This document shows, in pieces, positions 1 through 11,556 of a stretch of 64,000 bases of DNA. Location of the stretch: NCBI GenBank assembly GCA_902702965.1, contig CACRXP010000031.1, positions 2,118,277 to 2,182,276 on the forward strand. The letters run 5' to 3'. The notes under the pieces are model-generated. The model was not told the origin of the DNA. It saw only the letters and a list, made by a program, of their open reading frames with translations, and did no database searches. The DNA is from Spirometra erinaceieuropaei (taxonomy: Eukaryota; Platyhelminthes; Cestoda; Diphyllobothriidea; Diphyllobothriidae). The stretch's first letter is position 1. Each line of letters opens with the position of its first letter. Made by a program: the position numbers and the translations under genes.

Positions 1-97
1 GTTGGCTTATTCTTCTGGTCTGGTCACACTTCGTCCACGACGTACCCTATCGACTTTTTGTGTCTAACCTTTATCTCTATTTCGAAAAATCTTGCAG

Positions 98-352
98 TTG
101 GCCTGCTACAGCAGGCGTACATCCACCGAAAATGTGTTGAAGCGGATGATTAGTGTCAAAGTTAAGGCCCTGCCGGTGCTCTACGGACCGTTGGAGCCAG
201 CTTGGCAGCAGATGAGGGCAGTTGGGAGGAGAGACATGTACCCGGTTCTTCCAGCACGGAAAGTTCATATCCAAACGGCGGAGTTGAATTGGGTGGCTGC
301 CTCAGTCTGTGTTGGCGAGGGTGTCATGCGCATGTCTTGCCCAAAATCACAG
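98..352 (+). CDS. candidate internal exon, unknown protein
   Basis: The segment is exactly 85 codons, open in one frame, and preceded by a splice-acceptor-like border (an AT-rich run ending ...cttgcag). It is followed by a donor-like border (tcacag then gttagt). Both junctions fall at codon phase 0. The predicted peptide is mixed-composition with several Arg and Trp and two Cys near the end. I do not recognise a family. The other two plus frames carry early stops. The open frame continues for 10 codons into the putative intron before stopping, so the exon end is inferred from the donor consensus only. A MITE begins 178 bases downstream, as expected for an intron. It could also be chance: 85 open codons with both borders is uncommon but not rare in 64 kb. 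No partner exon was found nearby. Confidence 0.3.
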
Positions 353-529
353 GTTAGTGTGCCTGGAAAATTCGAGGTTTAATTGGCAGGCACGACTGTC
401 AGTCCGAGAATTCGGAAATACGTTGTCGTATGATCGGCCTGGGTCAGGTCCCAGTGAAGATAGCGGGGGTACGGAAACAATACCGTTTGAGTCCTCCAAG
501 GTTTTAATTGTCGATTTGCCGCCGATGTA

Positions 530-1521
530 CAGTACGTGGGCTAACTCATGAAATGTCAACCAAAATTCCGAAATGCGTTTTTGTCTCGAAAAGATTAATT
601 AAGTAGGGTTGCAAAAGAGGTCAGCCTGCAAAATAATTCTATAATATTTCAGTTACCGCATCATGCCAGCTTTCGAATGAACTTCCTTTCGGCCGCATAG
701 AAAAACTACACTGCAAAAAATAACGACTTAAGTAGCATTGATTTTTCTCACAAATTTTAAATGTCCCTAAAAGTCCAATTTTTTTCTTGGAAAGCATGCA
801 AAAAAATATTCATTTTTTGCTCTTTCGATAGATAATTACGTCTGCTTCTAATTTTATACTCAAAGTAGGGACATAATTCGGTTTTAGAAAAAGTTTCTAA
901 ATATGAGATTTTTTAATACCATCAAATAACCGTTTATAAAACTTCATGCCTTTGCGTTTATCAATGTGACTTGTAAAGTTAACATTATGGATCAAATCCA
1001 CTGTTTAATTTTATGAACCTTATATCGTCCCCCTATAATACCTCAGAGAACTGTGTGGCTTTTTGTACACGGAAAATATACGGCTTGTAGTTTGGAAGCC
1101 CTGAATCCAAGTGTGACGGTAGAGCGGGTTCAAAATTATTCGGGAATAGGAAAAGGTTTTGAAAACCGAACTATACCCTTCGTTTGAGTATAAGATTGGA
1201 AGAGGACGTAATTATCTGCGGAATGCGCAAAAGAACGAATATTTTTATACATCCTTTACATGAAATATTATTGGACGTGAAGAGACATCGAAAATCAATG
1301 AGATAAATTTATACTACCTAAGTAGTCATTTTTTACGGAATTTAGCTTTTGCATGCAGCCGAAAGGAAATTCATTCGAAAGCCGGCATCCCGCGCTAACT
1401 GAAATATTATAGAATCATATTGCAAGATACTTAGTTTTACAACCCTGCTTAGTTAATCTTTTCCGAACGGAAACGCATTTGGCAATTTCGGTTGACTTTT
1501 CATGAGTTAGCCCACATACTC
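530..1521. repeat. foldback MITE copy 1, subfamily A
   Basis: Long-inverted-repeat element of about 1 kb. The left end reads CAGTACGTGGGCTAACTC and the right end is its reverse complement, with TA at 528-529 and 1522-1523 as the apparent target-site duplication. The arms are about 400 bases each and stay recognisable as inverted copies well inward (gaaaagattaattaag near 589, its complement near 1450). The centre of about 200 bases is unpaired. No transposase is encoded. TA duplication and a CAGT start are Tc1/mariner-like features, so mobilisation by such a transposase in trans is inferred. Confidence 0.85.
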
Positions 1522-1523
1522 TA

Positions 1524-2529
1524 AGTGTCTTTGTCATACTTCCAGCCGTTTGTCGTGTTATTTGTTACTTTTTTGGAGTGAGGAACGAAGACTGAAGGGC
1601 TGCGGGATGCCGTCATTCTGCCGCTTGGCTCAAATGTGTTAATTCTGGAACGACAAAAAACTGTATCAGATTACCGGAAGGCATTGGGTAAAGATAATAA
1701 CGCAGAAATTAATTTTTGAATGATCACTTTGCAGTACTGTACGGAGGCGTACTCGGAGGGAAAACGATGTTTTTTGGAGTACTTTTGCTTTGTGAGTCTG
1801 TTGTAGGGCAGCATTACTCCTCAGGCTTTGTAGCATATCCGTTTGTGCAGGCGATGGTGTTATAATCTTGCGGTCAAGTTAGAATTTTTCGAATTGCTGC
1901 AGTCAGTGCCCTATGAGAATGGGCATCCCGGGTCAGTGAGATTCTGGACCGCGGATGAGCATCAGTCACATCTTCTGGTAGACATGTACGTCGAGGACGT
2001 TGGTAAATTAGTCACTTAAACTAGAAGATGGTGACTTTATCGTGGACTTGAAAGCATCTTCCATCTCTTGGAAATGCTGAATTTTTCTTTCTGTGACATT
2101 GCCCTAGGGGCACTTCGGTGCCGAAAGACTCTCTTATCTCCTGGATCCCGGGACAGCATTGACTTAAAGGAAGAAATAATGGTTATCAGGCTAGCATCCT
2201 CCATAATAAAGCTGCTTCCACCCTGGTTACACCGGACGACTTAATGCGAGAATTTTTCTGCATTTTCGACCCCAACTTTGTTGTGCTTTTAAGCTCTTAT
2301 AAGGCCTGTGGGTCCCGATTTACACAAGTGTGGTAAGGCAAGAACTCCGAGGATTATATAATCTAAGGGCGAACATTCTCAGTCTGGCTTGTCAGCCTTT
2401 GACTAGGGCGGTCAGCATAGTGTCCTAGGACATGATTTGTCTTTCCAAGGCTTGGTTACGGGGAACTTGAAAGGGGCAGACTTTTGGAACCGCATAGCTA
2501 GACGGACATTTCTGAGGAAAATATGATCT
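1524..2529. other. no recognisable feature
   Basis: About 1 kb between a MITE and a family D repeat. No open frame above 60 codons, RNA gene or repeat shared with the rest of the window was seen. Confidence 0.5.
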
Positions 2530-2780
2530 CTAGAACAGAAAGGTTGATTGGTTTAACGTTTCGGATCCCTAATCCGACCCATCATCAGAGACAGTCTCAA
2601 GTAAGGACGGCGAAGGCATAAGAAGTGCACTATTTTAAACGACGTAATTGTCAGGCCAGCGTATACCTACTATAATTGGCGGATTTCGGACTCATCCCTT
2701 GGGCTCGTAACTGATGCAAAAATTGATCGTGGAGCGTGCAGACCGATCAGCCAGGTAGTCGAACAATTATCACGCCGGCA
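2530..2780 (-). repeat. family D repeat, left member of an inverted pair
   Basis: Reads on the minus strand. It contains the family D signature: ctgtct, CTGATGA, a short hairpin (GGGTC pairing with GATCC), then GAAAC. The block 2690-2730 (gggctcgtaactgatgc) recurs in the larger copy at 8.7 kb, so homology extends beyond the signature. A plus-strand copy lies at 2890-3010, making an outward-facing inverted pair. Confidence 0.6.
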
Positions 2781-2889
2781 TCCAACACGGGTGGGAAAAT
2801 TCCAGCAATTAGTAACTTCCGTGCCGGCCATCAAGCAATTACCGCACCAACGGGGAAGAATCCTCGATGAGGTGAGAAAAATGAATTGT

Positions 2890-3010
2890 CATAGGTGTGT
2901 AGTAGTATTGCGACTGCATCCCATAAATACAGCAGCTTCTGTGTACGAATCAGCCGTATCTGTTGCTGGCTCTGATGATGGGTTCGAGCGTGAATCTGAA
3001 TCTGACTCAT
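2890..3010 (+). repeat. family D repeat, right member of an inverted pair
   Basis: Plus-strand copy with CTGATGA at about 2974, followed by GGGTTC, a loop, and GAATC. The following GAAAC has decayed to GAATC. The stem GGGTTC/GAATC(T) is mostly preserved. Together with 2530-2780 it forms an inverted pair enclosing about 110 bases. Confidence 0.55.
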
Positions 3011-3069
3011 GGCGTGGTAATTATTCGAAAGTCTAGATCGCATGCAATATGGGAGCGGGGAAGACGATG

Positions 3070-3705
3070 CACTCGTCGGATAGCCATGAATCATACAGCT
3101 CACAACTCAGCGCTCACAGCTCAGTTGTCCTCCTCTTGCGAGGATAACGGCCTCGTTAAACTTGACGTCTCCGGGTCCCGCCGAATAATCTGGGACTTGA
3201 GAGCTAACATCATTCTTTTTCACTGCTGCCGCGTGGCCGGCTATTCGCGTCCAGAGCAATCTTTAACCTCGCCTACGTGGGGCAGGTGGAATTGGACGTG
3301 CAATGGTTGACGAAGTTGCGCGGCTAGTCATTTTCTATGAACATCCGTAATAGGTACCGAAATTCGACAACCTCGTCCTCTGGTACATAGCGATGCATCT
3401 CAACAGGCTGATACAGCACCCTTACGCAACTACGTTTGTGGAGGATTAGGTGGTTGCTGTTGAAGTTCGGTATACGCGTCGTATTGGTCGCTTTCTTAGA
3501 CAATCTGATCTTTATGCAATCACAATCTTTGCGACAGTCGAATATATAAGAGATGGATAGCTAGTTCCCTTAAAACACCATGAAGATCTAGAGAGCGCTC
3601 ATAAAAGTTTACGATGAATGCGATCCGTGTTCTATAATCCATATGGGACGGTAATTAATGGACAGAGAAGATTGCGCCAGAATAGACATTTCACGAGTTT
3701 AAGTG
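3070..3705. other. no recognisable feature
   Basis: No supported gene, RNA or repeat. Open frames here are short, overlapping on both strands and of unlike composition. Confidence 0.5.
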
Positions 3706-3709
3706 GTCT

Positions 3710-4070
3710 CTAATTTTTGAACATTTTGAAGTTAAAATATAAAAATTTCTAAAATATAAATTTGAAGATGACTCAATTTATTACCGACACATTTCCACAA
3801 AATATTTTAGATCTGGTTCTTACTAAATATATAAGTATATGAGGGTGTGAAAAATTAATTTCAGCTAGGTAATTATCTTCTACATTGTGTGATATCTGCT
3901 AGCGGCTGCAACTAATGTCATTCAAAAGCGAGAATCCCGGTGTTACTAGATTTGTTTGTGGTTATGCGGCGTAGCGAAAACTATTGCAACCCCACCTACG
4001 TACCATTTGCTTATAGAAGGCGCATTTTAGAATTTCGATCAAGATTTCATGAGATGGGTCAGAAGTTGTA
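3710..4070. repeat. partial foldback MITE, subfamily B right half
   Basis: Ends with gaatttcgatcaagatttcatgagatgggtcag, which matches the reverse complement of the subfamily B terminus. The preceding text (attgcaaccccacctacg) matches the inner part of the same arm in copies at 14.0 and 26.7 kb. No left arm was found, so this is a 5'-truncated or very decayed copy. Confidence 0.6.
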
Positions 4071-4850
4071 CGTGTAGCGGTCTAAGACAACCCGGAGAGG
4101 ATACACTGAGCACGGTAGCTGTACGCGGTCCAGTTACTTTCTGATGATGAGCAATAAAACATGCCGTTTCAAGATTCAGATATGTTGGCGATCACGCCAT
4201 CTACTCAGTTGCGCTAATTGGAATCCATGTTTCCGGCACGTCAACTGAAAACTGCCAACTTAACCTGAGTTTCCATAGTCCAAAAGGTAAGGGTCGAGTT
4301 ATCTGTCACCTCCCTGAACAAAAAAGGATGATCTTACTCATGAACCTGAAAATAAAGCCGGTGCTCATACAAATAAACCGTTGCAAAGCTATTCGCTTTT
4401 AGGAAGCAGCAGTGCGGGACGACACACACACACAAGAGCAGCTTTGGTGGAGCGGAGCGTGGGCTCTCCTTTAGGGCTGGAGTGTTGATGAATTACCGGC
4501 TGTGTTCTCACGCTGCAGTGGCTGTGTGTGTGCCGTCGACTGGAAACTGGGTCAAGCCATCTGGCCGCGTGAGCGTTAGGTCTGATTACAGGGAACGCAG
4601 TGAGATATATCTGTTTACGGAAACGTTGCAAGGGATCAAAATCTTCAGTCGCTGTCCTCTTTGCTTATTTTCGGTCGACACTGTTATTAAATTGTCCGAA
4701 AAGCAGAACTCGTGGTCCTCCTCGGGAGCGAGGTTCGCGGCCAGGAGTAGGTAGGAAAATACGTGGCCACTTTAATGTGGGCACAATTTCGTCAGTGCGG
4801 GTGGATGGCCGTTGAACGACAACAGCCAGGCGGAGGTGTCCTGCCACATA
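4071..4850. other. no recognisable feature; short CA run
   Basis: Contains a short (CA)n tract near 4422-4434. Open frames on both strands overlap each other and show no family signature. Confidence 0.45.
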
Positions 4851-5780
4851 CAGTAGATGTGCTAACTCAAGAACAGCTAGTCAAAATTCTGAAGGGGTTT
4901 TTCGATTCGAAAAGTGTTCTTAAACAAGGTAATGTTTGGATAATTCAGCCATTTCAGGATGCCATCTTTAAAACGAGCCTCTCTTCGGCCGCCTGCAAAA
5001 CTAGATTGCAAACAGTTACTATTGAATATTATGTATTTTTCTCGTTGACTTTCGATGTCCTTATAAGTCCAAATACATTTCACATAAACCATGCACGAAA
5101 ATATTCATTATTTTACTCATTTAGCGGAATATTCCGTTGTCTCCACATGCTATTCTTGAAGGATGGGTATCGTCCGGTTTTCACAAACTTTTCCAATTCC
5201 CAAATAATTTTGAATCTGACCTGCCACTATACTTACATTCGGAATTTCCAATCAACAAGCAACAAAGATTCTGTGTACGGAAAATCATACGTTTCTATAC
5301 GTTATTAATAAGAGACCATATGGGGTCTATTAAATTTAGCGGTAGCACTGAACCTTATTGTAAACTTCACAAGCAACAATAGCAAATTCAGAGACACTAT
5401 GTTTTGTGAGCAGGCATTCCACTGTCTTAAAAATCTCCCATTTAGAAGCTTCTTAAAAATCGAATTATACCCATCCTTCAATTACACAACTTAAAGCAGA
5501 CGCAATTTCTTTCAAATGAGAAAAATAATGAATAGTTTCATTTATGTTTTTTTGAAATATACTTAACTTTACAAAGGCGGTGAAAATAAATGAAAATAAA
5601 TCATACCCTTTCAGTGGTAATTTTTGCAGGCTGCCGAAGATAAAATTTGTTCAAATGCTGAAGTAACCGAATTAGCCTAAGATTATGCTGCAGGTTGGTT
5701 AATATTACAACCCTGAGTAAATATTCTTTTCTATTTCGGAATTTTTGCTGGCATTTCATGAGTAAGCACACCCATTCTAC
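4851..5780. repeat. foldback MITE copy 2, subfamily A
   Basis: The left end CAGTAGATGTGCTAACTC is preceded by TA at 4849-4850. The right end is the degraded complement (catgagtaagcacacccattctac) followed by TA. The outer 60 bases of the left arm are unusually diverged (gaacagctagtc in place of gaaatgtcaacc). The inner arms match other copies, including the family-conserved gcatgcataaaaatattcatt-type stretch near 5095. Confidence 0.75.
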
Positions 5781-5782
5781 TA

Positions 5783-8330
5783 TTGAATAATGTCCTTCAT
5801 AAAGGTAAGCTTGGGAACCACTGAATCTGGTTAGGGGAAATAGAATCACGGCAATAAAGACGCACCCAACTCTCATCCCGGACTGCTCAAAGCCATGTTC
5901 AGCACAGCTGCCATACACCAGAAACCGCTTTTTACCGCTGAGCTAACCTTGATTTGTATGTCCGGCCTGCGTGTTCCCAGACCCAGTAGTCCCTGCTCAT
6001 GCATTCATCCATTTTTTCCAACTACAAGCAAGGCTCCTGCGAAAGGACGAAATGCAATCCCGACGGTATTCCAGTCTAATTCGGGTCATCTTTGTACTGT
6101 AGCAGAGCTCTGGCCCATAGCGAATCACGGCATCCGTCGGGAATGACTCAACAGCTCTATTTATAGTCACGCTAGTTAACCGCCTCCTTCGGTGGGAGAG
6201 TGCAAGAAAATGTACGCGCTAAAAACATCAGCCTCGGCAAAATGATTGAGATTTGAGGACACAGATTACGCAGCCTAGAGCCATCAGCTGTCATAAAAGC
6301 CACTCATATGCCCGCACCTCTCCTCCATTTGCCCATCCTTGCAATCTAGAATGTTTGCCCATTTAAGCTAGACCAATGTATAATTAACCACAAGGATGTC
6401 TAGCTCTAAAAACCCAACAAAATGAATATTGATGCTCCTGGCGGGACTCCGTTTCCCGTACACGAACAGTTAGAGTATATGGACGCTCTATGGAGCGTAC
6501 GTCGACAGGCGGTAGGCGTACGAGTAGGTAAACAATAAAGCAGGTCCACAGGTATCATTGCAACTACTCGGCGGTGCACCAGCTGATTATACTGACTCGG
6601 AAAATCGACTACGGGACAAGTGACGTTTATGAAACCGAGCAGGAGAGGACAGCTACCAGGACAACTCCGTAGGTGATCGCGATAGTTATAAAAGGGATAA
6701 CCGCCAACTCCTCGACATTCTCGAGAATGCATTATAGAAATGTTTGGAGTGCCCAGTGTGTATCGTTTCGTAACACTCATGCGTAACAGAATGACTCAGA
6801 TGAAGAACCGTTTCGACGCAGGTCGAAAATTTGACGCCTCTCTATTCCCATGCGACAATTGCCCTTCTTATTACAAGGGCTATATAATGACCGATTCACG
6901 AAAACGCGATCTCAGCCGGTCTGTCCGGAGCACCGATACTCTGTTCCCGGTTGCAACCCACGACCTGGGTTAGAAACCACGAATTCCGATCCCTGAACAA
7001 ACGAATGACCAGTCTCGGCCGCAAAAAAGACGAGACAGCAGCTACAGGTGAACTGGGATGCCGACAAAAGTTTCTTAAGCAGGCGTATTTGCATACCTTG
7101 CATGCCGCTAGTCGTGCGCTCACGTGACTGGATCACACGACGCAGTCTCTTATCGGAGGGGATTATACTGCCACCGCACAGTAAGATCACGGCCTCTTAG
7201 TCCCGACCAAGGCGCACGGCCTTCCTCCTCCTTCTTTTCCCCTCCTGGTGCGCTATAGGACTATGAAATTGTTCAAGTGTTTTGTTCTCACATAATCTCT
7301 TAACCGGGGTCTTATTTGGGTACAAAAGCTTAAGCGAATGTAATTGCTGTCCAAATAGTCACTAGGGCACAGGTCATGCATATTTGACCCCCAGGTACTC
7401 CAGGTTAATCGTATAATGGCATAATTATACTTCCATACATTTCAGATAAATATAATGCCTCATCCTGTTAGTGAGCTCAGGAGAACAGAAAAGCGAATTT
7501 TCTGAAAAGCCAAATAACTGATAAATTATCTAACTTTTCGATGTCATGCTGTCATCCATTGCCAGTGAGTGAAAATGTACCAGTCGAACTGTCTGCCGGT
7601 ACCCCCTTATTTCATCAGTCAACATGAAGCAGAAGATCAGTTTTCTGACCCGGTTAACACCATGGCACGGAAAATACAACTCACCGAAAAGGTTGCAACC
7701 ACGGCCTCTAAATCTACCCAGACTGTCGCAGGCTGCAGCACTCAGCCTGGAGTCACCGTGACATTTCCATGTCACCAAACGCATGTGCGGTGGTCCGAAT
7801 AGTTTATCAAAAACAAATGGGCAAGTCTGAGATCTCCCACCTCGGGTGTTTTTGAAGTGACATCGAGGTTGAACCGACAGAAATGGATTTTAGAAGCTCT
7901 GATTTCCTTGATGAACTGGTTTACAGCACATGTACGTCATAAAAAACAGATAAAGCTACGATGGTCCAGCCATAGCGTAAGGGTAACAGTTGAGTGCATG
8001 TCGGAACGACTTCTCTATGAATATCTTTACTGGCACTTTCATGCGACTGCACGGTGAAGACTATTCACAGTGTCTTCAAAAAAATCGCGAAACCCGGAAA
8101 ACACTGCCAAATAACCAGGGTAAACAAGAAACAACTATTGAAGATTAAATGGCCATTTTTAAACGCCACTGAATAGGGCATCCTAGGGCAAATCGGGAAC
8201 GCCTCAGACCCATGTGTCGATGCCCAATCCCGTCAATATGCTTTAGTTACCAGCGTGAGTTCATAGGCCAGACTGGTCTTTCCAGGTGCATTAGTTTAAT
8301 GAGTTGACAACACACTGCAAAAACATCACC
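5783..8330. other. no recognisable feature
   Basis: About 2.5 kb with open frames up to 124 codons on the minus strand (6406-6780). Those frames lack splice-like borders, motifs or a plausible domain composition, and they overlap others in antisense. No repeat from the other families was seen. Confidence 0.45.
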
Positions 8331-8337
8331 GATGTCG

Positions 8338-8745
8338 CTACTGACGACATTTCTCCAGTGTCTGAGCTAGGGATGGATGCGTTACAGGCACAGGGTCCGG
8401 ACTGCAATTTTTAGAAACACGTATGGATGCACACGTGATCATGACAGAAAATACGTGTCCAGTAAGCCCTTGCTTGAAATAGATGTTGATGGAAGCGAAC
8501 AGGCGAGTTCCAGGTAGCAGTTCAGAAGAAGAAGATGCGAGCACTGGAACAGGAAATTTAATTGCCCGATTCTCACTCGATCCCATCATTAGAGAGAGTC
8601 GCAGATAAGAGTATTGGTGGCACAAGGAGTGCAGTATTCATAGCATGTGGATGTCGTGGGACCATATGCGTACTGTAATTAACAGCTGCCGCAATCTCCG
8701 CTGGGGTCGTAATTGATGCGATGGTGGCTTGTCAGTCCGCGTCCG
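8338..8745 (-). repeat. family D repeat, longest copy
   Basis: Minus-strand copy. In sense order it holds a block shared with 2690-2730, the signature with CTGATGA decayed to CTAATGA, a GGGATC..GAATC hairpin, and a downstream segment (tgttccagtgctcgc, then cttcttcttctgaactgctacc, then ggaactcgcctg). The downstream segment recurs at 23.1, 34.2 and 51.7 kb. The GAAAC of the signature is lost here. Confidence 0.65.
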
Positions 8746-9289
8746 AGTCGTTAATGGCCGTGATTTCGTCATCCGTGTTGAATGCTGTTGTGACGATTGC
8801 TCGGCATATTGGCTCACTGTCACTGGGATAATTGCTTGCCCGCGCCCTCCCCACGTGACTGATTCCCCTGCCCAGGGAATATCTTCGCCTACTGAAATAA
8901 ATGTGTCTACAGGAGGTAGCTTCGAAAAAAGCAAGAGTGAATTGGATGGACATGTAAATGAGGTAATCCTTCCTGAACGCATTTCTGGTCGCTGTGTGAC
9001 TGTCTGTAAGGGTTCTAGATTGAGATCCAAGACGCAACAGTAGGGGCATTTCTCATAACTTGATGGGCGAAAGTCCATCCTATGACACAATAATGCCTTC
9101 CTCCTTCGGAAATGTTGGCTACTATAAATATCTTTTGGACCTATCTGCATTAGAATAATTCACCGCGTTTTTAATGGGCCTCCTATTGGCAAGGGATAAT
9201 GCATAATGTCTGCATTACTTTAAGAAAAGCAGAAAATCCCTTCCTGAGGCAGGAGCGATCACAGCAATCTGCTTCAGCGTTGTGAAAAT
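8746..9289. other. no recognisable feature; multiple overlapping open frames
   Basis: Three frames of 104-170 codons overlap one another on both strands (8729-9043 plus, 8732-9049 and 8638-9150 minus). None has a recognised motif, and the 170-codon frame overlaps the family D repeat. Low stop-codon density here is the likely cause. Confidence 0.4.
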
Positions 9290-9292
9290 TCC

Positions 9293-9612
9293 CATTACAA
9301 TAATCAGAATAAAATGCAACCAGCAAACGTTTCTTTAGATAACGTCTCTTCAGGCCGGTAGAGTTATATGGGGACGGCGTACAGTAAATGAAAAGATCAG
9401 TAAAAGTTAGCTTCAAAATACAGGCTGGGAAAAAGCAGAAGGACGCAGGAAGTGGTATGTGGGTCTGCGCTCTTTCACTCTTGCTTAAACTGTATTTTAA
9501 AACTCACTCTTATCGATTTTTCAATCACTGTACCCAGTGCCCATATAACCGTACTGACCTGAAGAGACGTAATCAAAAGCGACGTTTGCTCGCCACTTTG
9601 TGTTCCAAATCT
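9293..9612. repeat. small foldback element, about 120-base arms
   Basis: The segment 9296-9419, read on the minus strand, and the segment 9493-9612, read on the plus strand, are similar. Shared words in order include cccatataac, cctgaagagacgt, aaacgtttgct/gacgtttgct. They translate to related Tyr/Lys-rich peptides containing LKRR. About 75 bases separate the arms. It is not related to the 1-kb MITE family. A run of 11 G follows near 9630. Confidence 0.6.
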
Positions 9613-11334
9613 GCCTTATTGACATTTTCGGGGGGGGGGGGTGATTAAAAAACTGCCAAACAAAGCGACATACTACAGCTACAAAAATGATAGAGAGTCA
9701 GCAGTCCCTTGTAAGGCAGAAATATATTCGTCCAGGTAAACCAAAATTAAAATAAAATGTCATTTACGGCGAACTCACTGTATAGAAGAGTTTGCGTTTA
9801 TTCCTCTCATGTGATATGGTTGAATTTATATCAGCACTGAGAACCAATTAATATATGCGCGTTAAAGACGTCGGAATCCTTTGCATAAATGTCTGTCTTT
9901 CACAAGGTATTAGTGAGATTCCCCGAAAGTCCCCAAACCGACGCCTACGCATAAATCTTTACAGCATGCCAGTGCTTAAAAGCGTGTTGGAATATGTCGG
10001 TGCATTTTTCATTAATTGTAGCGCATTGTGGAGTATTTTTATATCTATTTTGCGCTGATTATCGCAGTCTGCCAGCCCTGGGTCTTCACAGAAGTTCTCG
10101 GTAAGTGGTCTTTCATTCATTCAGGAATCGTGAACGCGAGCAACTTCTGCTCACCTACGCGGGTACTTCCCTGCCCTGAAAGTTAGCCAAAGTGTTTACG
10201 GATGCAAAAATGATTAACCTGCAGATCGGTGCCCATAAGTCTACTTGATTGGAAATCATTTAATAACCACGAATACTGCTCGTCAAAAAAGTTGCACAAG
10301 CATTTTATCGTGGTCTCTGCCAAAAAATGTCACAGAAATATTGTTTGTCTACCTCTTTGCGTGCACGCAGCATTTCTTCTTCAGAGCGATGCCTGCACTA
10401 TTTATATAAGGTTATTCACTAAATAATTCATAAAAACCATGATTATTTGAACATAAAAGAATGAATTCTAACAGTTAAAGTTCACATTTAGACGATGGTC
10501 TAGTATGGAAAGTGGATTAATATATGTACCATATTGTTAGCAAAGTGTTGGCTAATTAGCAAAATAAGCAGTCGGCACAATAATGAATTTAGAATTGTCC
10601 TGTGATGTGCAACGGAAGATTATTGGTTGGTCAAGAAGAAGTGTCAAAGAAGAGTTCTTTTTCTTATCTGAGGTCATCATTTAAAATGACCATGCTCACG
10701 TGATCAGCTTACATCATTAAGCAAGACAAAACTGACTATGGTCGTCATCTGCGGAGGGTGTCGCGTCAAATACACGGTATGCAAATTGTTCTCATGTGGC
10801 TAATGAACGTTTAATCATCCTGCCCGAAAAGCATAAAATAGACGATCAGATTGTTCGAGCTACATGGAGGATACAGTTAACTACTAAAGAATCAAATTGT
10901 GGAGGTAAAGCAGTTTCGTAATCCGACGGTCCTCTTATCGTCCTAAAAAGTATAACCTCCATCTATTACCTGCAACGAAAATCTTAATTGTAGGCGCTGA
11001 CAAACATACGGGTCTCACTCGGCTGGCCCTTTCCGCAAAACAATTAGACCATCTAAGTAATTCGCCTTATCTTCAGGATTTGATGCAATAAAAAGACACT
11101 CTAAAAGGACGCACTATCACAGCATTCTTGTTTGACAGAAAAACATAGATCATTTCTTACCATCATATATCGTTAAACAACGTACAACTGTATTGTGTTC
11201 TCCTCCATTATTGTCTACGAATTCACAAGAGTTTCTGGCAATACTTTCTTAATATTTATTGAGAGTTGTCGTTCATAATCCATTTTACATTTTGGGTTGA
11301 TACAACAAAGACGGGCTCCGGTTTTTCAGGGGTC
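9613..11334. other. no recognisable feature
   Basis: AT-rich; two short open frames (9855-10058 and 10229-10426) without borders or motifs. Confidence 0.45.
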
Positions 11335-11553
11335 CTGCAGTTACTTCTGGCGCTTTTCGAGCCTGACGACGCTGAAATACTTTAAATGCAAAAAACGTCT
11401 CTGAGGCATATATCGCCCGGAGTTGTGGAACACCTGCTTACACCACGCGCCGCTGCGCGGTCGCTGATGGGACTAGAGAGTGATAGTCCGTAAGGCACAA
11501 CCAGAGGTGTGAGTTCCGTAGAAAACGATCGGTAAGCGACACCTCTACCACAA
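11335..11553 (-). repeat. SINE-like repeat, minus-strand copy, headless
   Basis: Read on the minus strand it contains gcttaccgatcgtttt, tacggaactca, ttgtgccttacgg, cagcggcgcgt and gcgtcgtcagg in the same order as copies at 51.9 and 53.7 kb. It lacks the tRNA-like segment. A MITE starts directly next to it. Confidence 0.55.
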
Positions 11554-11556
11554 CAT

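Noticed and set aside
4141..4165. Isolated CTGATGATGAGC as a hammerhead
   Set aside because: No hairpin and no GAAA at the right distance, and no stem I partner.
4763..5308. 181-codon plus-strand open frame
   Set aside because: It starts just upstream of a MITE and continues through its left arm; other MITE copies do not keep the frame.
8638..9150. 170-codon minus-strand open frame
   Set aside because: Overlaps two other long frames on both strands and a family D repeat; no motif.
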